From assembly GCA_019418195.1 (NCBI GenBank), contig DYCJ01000142.1:1-6801 (forward strand): a DNA stretch of 6,801 nt, read 5' to 3'. The stretch's first letter is position 1. Each line of letters begins with the position of its first letter. This DNA comes from Clostridiales bacterium (GTDB lineage: Bacteria; Bacillota; Clostridia; Lachnospirales; Lachnospiraceae). A program made the translations under genes and the position numbers. The notes below the pieces were generated by a model. It was not told the origin of the DNA. It did not search any database and was given only the letters and a program-made list of their open reading frames with translations. Below, one piece after another: positions 5,325 to 6,801 of this stretch.

Positions 5325-6449
5325 TCAGTCGAAACTAAAATCAATTCCGTACAATGCGCACGCTTCTTCAAAAACAGTCTGCGTATTTTCTGTTGCACTG
5401 GAATTGTCAACAGAAAGATCCAGCATCACCATGCCGTCATCTACCTGATCACATTTAATGATCTCAATACACGGTATTTTTTCACCGTCCCAGTTAATAT
5501 AGTTGTAGTTGATCTGCTGGAGGGCAAAACCGTCTCCGGCTATCATCTCATCCACAGTGATATCCGCATAATATTCCGGCATGCTTTCCATAAGATCGCA
5601 GGTACTCTCGACAGAGTCACTCACCATCTCAGGGAGATCCGCATATTTATACCCGGCATAAACCGAAACCGATACGCCGTCGAGAACCGCTGATGCAGCT
5701 CCGCCCGAAGCAGCAAGATACTCGCTGTCCGGCACCGGTACGCTGACCTGCATATCACCATTGTCAAGCATAACATTCACAAAATAGTTATAGCCTTCGA
5801 TCGGAGTCCTTTCCACATCCAAACTGATATCACCATAATCGCCGTAGTCATCCTGATCGTCATAATTATCATAGTCATCATAACTGTCTTCGTACAGATC
5901 ATCCATGTCATCATAACCATCTTCATACAGATCGTCCATGTCATCCTGATCTTCCATATACACCGGCGGTGTATCTCTCATCTGAGTCACTCCGGCTGTA
6001 ACTGCGGCAATGAGCAGCACTCCGTAAAGCAGGACACCGATGCCGCCAAGTACTGCGCACGCAATGAGCGCCCCCTTCTTACTGCCCTGATCCGGTCCCT
6101 GGTACGCAGCGCCGCCAAATGCCAGCATCGGCAGGAATACAAATGGAACAAAAAACAGTCCTGCCGCATATCCCCCTCCTTTGCCAAACGCTTTTGCCAG
6201 CTTGATCCATGTAAAGATCAGGAATATAATATTCCCCAGCGGGAGAAATCCCAGCAGGAAAAGCCAGCCATTCCCCCATGTGATCTTTGTCAGAACATAT
6301 GCATTGTAAAATGGTACGATTGCCGCCCAGCCAGGCTGTCCGGCTTTCTTAAACAGTTTCCACTCTGCAATGATCATAACGACGCATATTGCAAAGACGA
6401 CCAGTATAAACATCAATATAAATACTACTGCTACTCCTACTCCTGCCAT
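5325..6449 (-). CDS. DUF5684-type membrane protein with acidic repeat linker and C-terminal domain
   Basis: A 374-residue membrane protein in three parts. Residues 1-155 hold about four hydrophobic helices (near 4-28, 61-82, 95-114 and 128-154) with WKLFKKAGQPGWAAIVPFYN after the first, a signature of DUF5684-like proteins. Residues 165-207 form an extremely acidic Asp/Glu/Tyr-rich linker containing an 11-residue repeat (DDMDDLYEDG/SY). Residues 208-374 form a soluble mixed alpha/beta domain I do not recognise, ending in IDFSFD. An ATG at 6467 is in frame but lacks a ribosome site; GGGGG 8 nt before the ATG at 6449 favours the latter. It is the first gene after the promoter at 6524-6552 and probably leads the [2Fe-2S] protein and HAD genes. 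Function is unknown; the domain order suggests a membrane anchor holding a domain away from the membrane. Confidence 0.88.
   Translation of the reverse strand: MAGVGVAVVFILMFILVVFAICVVMIIAEWKLFKKAGQPGWAAIVPFYNAYVLTKITWGNGWLFLLGFLPLGNIIFLIFTWIKLAKAFGKGGGYAAGLFFVPFVFLPMLAFGGAAYQGPDQGSKKGALIACAVLGGIGVLLYGVLLIAAVTAGVTQMRDTPPVYMEDQDDMDDLYEDGYDDMDDLYEDSYDDYDNYDDQDDYGDYGDISLDVERTPIEGYNYFVNVMLDNGDMQVSVPVPDSEYLAASGGAASAVLDGVSVSVYAGYKYADLPEMVSDSVESTCDLMESMPEYYADITVDEMIAGDGFALQQINYNYINWDGEKIPCIEIIKCDQVDDGMVMLDLSVDNSSATENTQTVFEEACALYGIDFSFD
5875..5940 (-). repeat. Two tandem 33-bp units in the DUF5684 gene
   Basis: Units at 5875-5907 and 5908-5940 match at 29 of 33 positions and encode DDMDDLYEDGY and DDMDDLYEDSY. 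Three of the four differences are synonymous; only Gly/Ser changes at the protein level. The adjoining 5815-5874 stretch continues the Asp/Tyr-rich pattern in a degenerate form. The unit is a whole number of codons, so copy changes keep the frame. Confidence 0.85.
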
Positions 6450-6523
6450 ACTCTCTTCCCCCTTCATCCGACAGTATCTTGATTCCGGACACTTCCAGAT
6501 CCTTCTGTCCCGTGCATGATTTC

Positions 6524-6552
6524 ATTATATATTACTGATCCTGCGATGTCCA
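6524..6552 (-). promoter_or_regulatory. Promoter of the DUF5684-BFD-HAD unit
   Basis: On the minus strand TGGACA (6552-6547) and TATAAT (6529-6524) are separated by 17 nt, a near-consensus housekeeping promoter. Transcription would begin near 6517 and give a leader of about 68 nt. No further promoter is evident before the two downstream genes. Confidence 0.7.
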
Positions 6553-6577
6553 GAAGATTAAGACTGAAAACGAGGAA

Positions 6578-6609
6578 GAAAAAAGACTAAAACTTTTAAG
6601 TCTTAGTCT
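6578..6609 (-). terminator. Intrinsic terminator after the tRNA genes
   Basis: On the minus strand, 11 nt after the tRNA-Leu 3' end, AGACTAAG (6609-6602) pairs with TTTAGTCT (6591-6584) around an inner ACTT/AAGT stem. The hairpin is followed by TTTTTTC. It closes the tRNA transcript and separates it from the DUF5684 promoter about 25 bp further on. Confidence 0.88.
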
Positions 6610-6619
6610 CTCTGCCTAA

Positions 6620-6705
6620 TGCCGCAGGCCGGGGTCGAACCGGCACGGGTATTACTACCCACGGGATTTTAAGTCCCGGGCGTCTGCCAATTCCGCCACT
6701 GCGGC
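6620..6705 (-). tRNA. tRNA-Leu (anticodon UAA)
   Basis: An 86-nt type II tRNA. The acceptor GCCGCAG pairs with CTGCGGC, and the discriminator is A. The anticodon arm is CGGGA-CTTAAAA-TCCCG with anticodon UAA (6671-6669). A long variable arm (GGGT...ACCC) and the T arm GCCGG-TTCGACC-CCGGC follow. The variable arm and A73 fit leucine. CCA is not encoded, so it would be added by tRNA nucleotidyltransferase. It lies 48 nt downstream of tRNA-Asp on the same strand, probably in one transcript. Confidence 0.96.
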
Positions 6706-6753
6706 AGCTATGAAATTGTTATCTCCCGGCAGATATTTTTCTGCTGAGAGAAA

Positions 6754-6801
6754 CGACCCAGAAGAGACTCGAACTCTCGACCTCCGCCGTGACAGGGCGG
6801 C
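6754..6801 (-). tRNA. tRNA-Asp (anticodon GUC), 3' part
   Basis: Only the 3' 48 nt are in the window. The anticodon arm is CCGCC-CTGTCAC-GGCGG with anticodon GUC (6793-6791). It is followed by a short variable loop, a T arm GAGAG-TTCGAGT-CTCTT, the acceptor strand CTGGGTC and a G discriminator, which is the identity base for aspartate. CCA is not encoded. The 5' acceptor and D arm lie beyond 6801. The 48-nt spacer to tRNA-Leu (6706-6753) contains an imperfect hairpin with GCAGA/TCTGC as its core stem, possibly a processing site. Confidence 0.93.

Noticed and set aside
5875..5940. Possible CRISPR-like or mobile repeat.
   Set aside because: Two adjoining 33-bp units without spacers, in frame within a protein gene: a coding tandem repeat.
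6450..6517. Possible riboswitch in the DUF5684 leader (GGACA/TGTCC pairing).
   Set aside because: One weak 5-bp stem only, with no recognisable riboswitch core and too little sequence.

Overview
The window looks like a chromosomal segment from a Gram-positive Clostridia member, most likely Lachnospiraceae or a close relative. The grounds are FabK-type rather than FabI-type fatty acid synthesis in a fabH-acpP-fabK order, strong AGGAGG-like ribosome binding sites, tRNA genes without an encoded CCA, and a DUF5684 membrane protein. The genus is an inference only. I see no phage, plasmid, IS or CRISPR sequence, and the functional genes all belong to recognisable families.

Layout. Positions 1-1561 (minus strand) hold the start of a type II fatty acid synthesis operon: a TTGACA/TATACT promoter overlapped by a FabT-like palindrome, then fabH (initiating ketoacyl-ACP synthase III), acpP (acyl carrier protein) and the first 17 codons of fabK (enoyl-ACP reductase II), which runs off the window. 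A 15-nt element is shared by the fabH leader and the acpP-fabK gap, and three small hairpins lie between fabH and acpP.

Positions 1600-2176 hold no intact gene. They contain two decayed, head-to-head remnants: the C-terminus of a LysR-type regulator on the minus strand and most of a YczE-like (DUF6198-type) membrane protein on the plus strand. Both N-termini and any shared promoter are missing.

Positions 2174-4357 hold a split chromate-transporter-family pair (two short CHR-domain proteins with a 4-bp overlap, minus strand). It is divergent from an intact LysR-type regulator, with an ATAG-N7-CTAT LysR box in the AT-rich gap. A strong bidirectional terminator closes the regulator gene and also faces the next operon.

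Positions 4365-6552 (minus strand) hold a probable three-gene unit with its own promoter: a DUF5684 membrane protein with a long acidic repeat linker and an outer domain, a 64-residue BFD-like [2Fe-2S] protein, and a HAD-family phosphatase. Positions 6578-6801 hold tRNA-Leu(UAA), its terminator, and the 3' part of tRNA-Asp(GUC), both on the minus strand.

The genes fall into separate functional blocks: lipid synthesis, a regulator-controlled anion transporter, an envelope/iron-sulfur/phosphatase unit, and tRNAs. I did not find convincing evidence of a new multi-gene system. The points most worth a second look are the shared leader element in the fab operon, the divergent gene relics, and the acidic-repeat DUF5684 protein.
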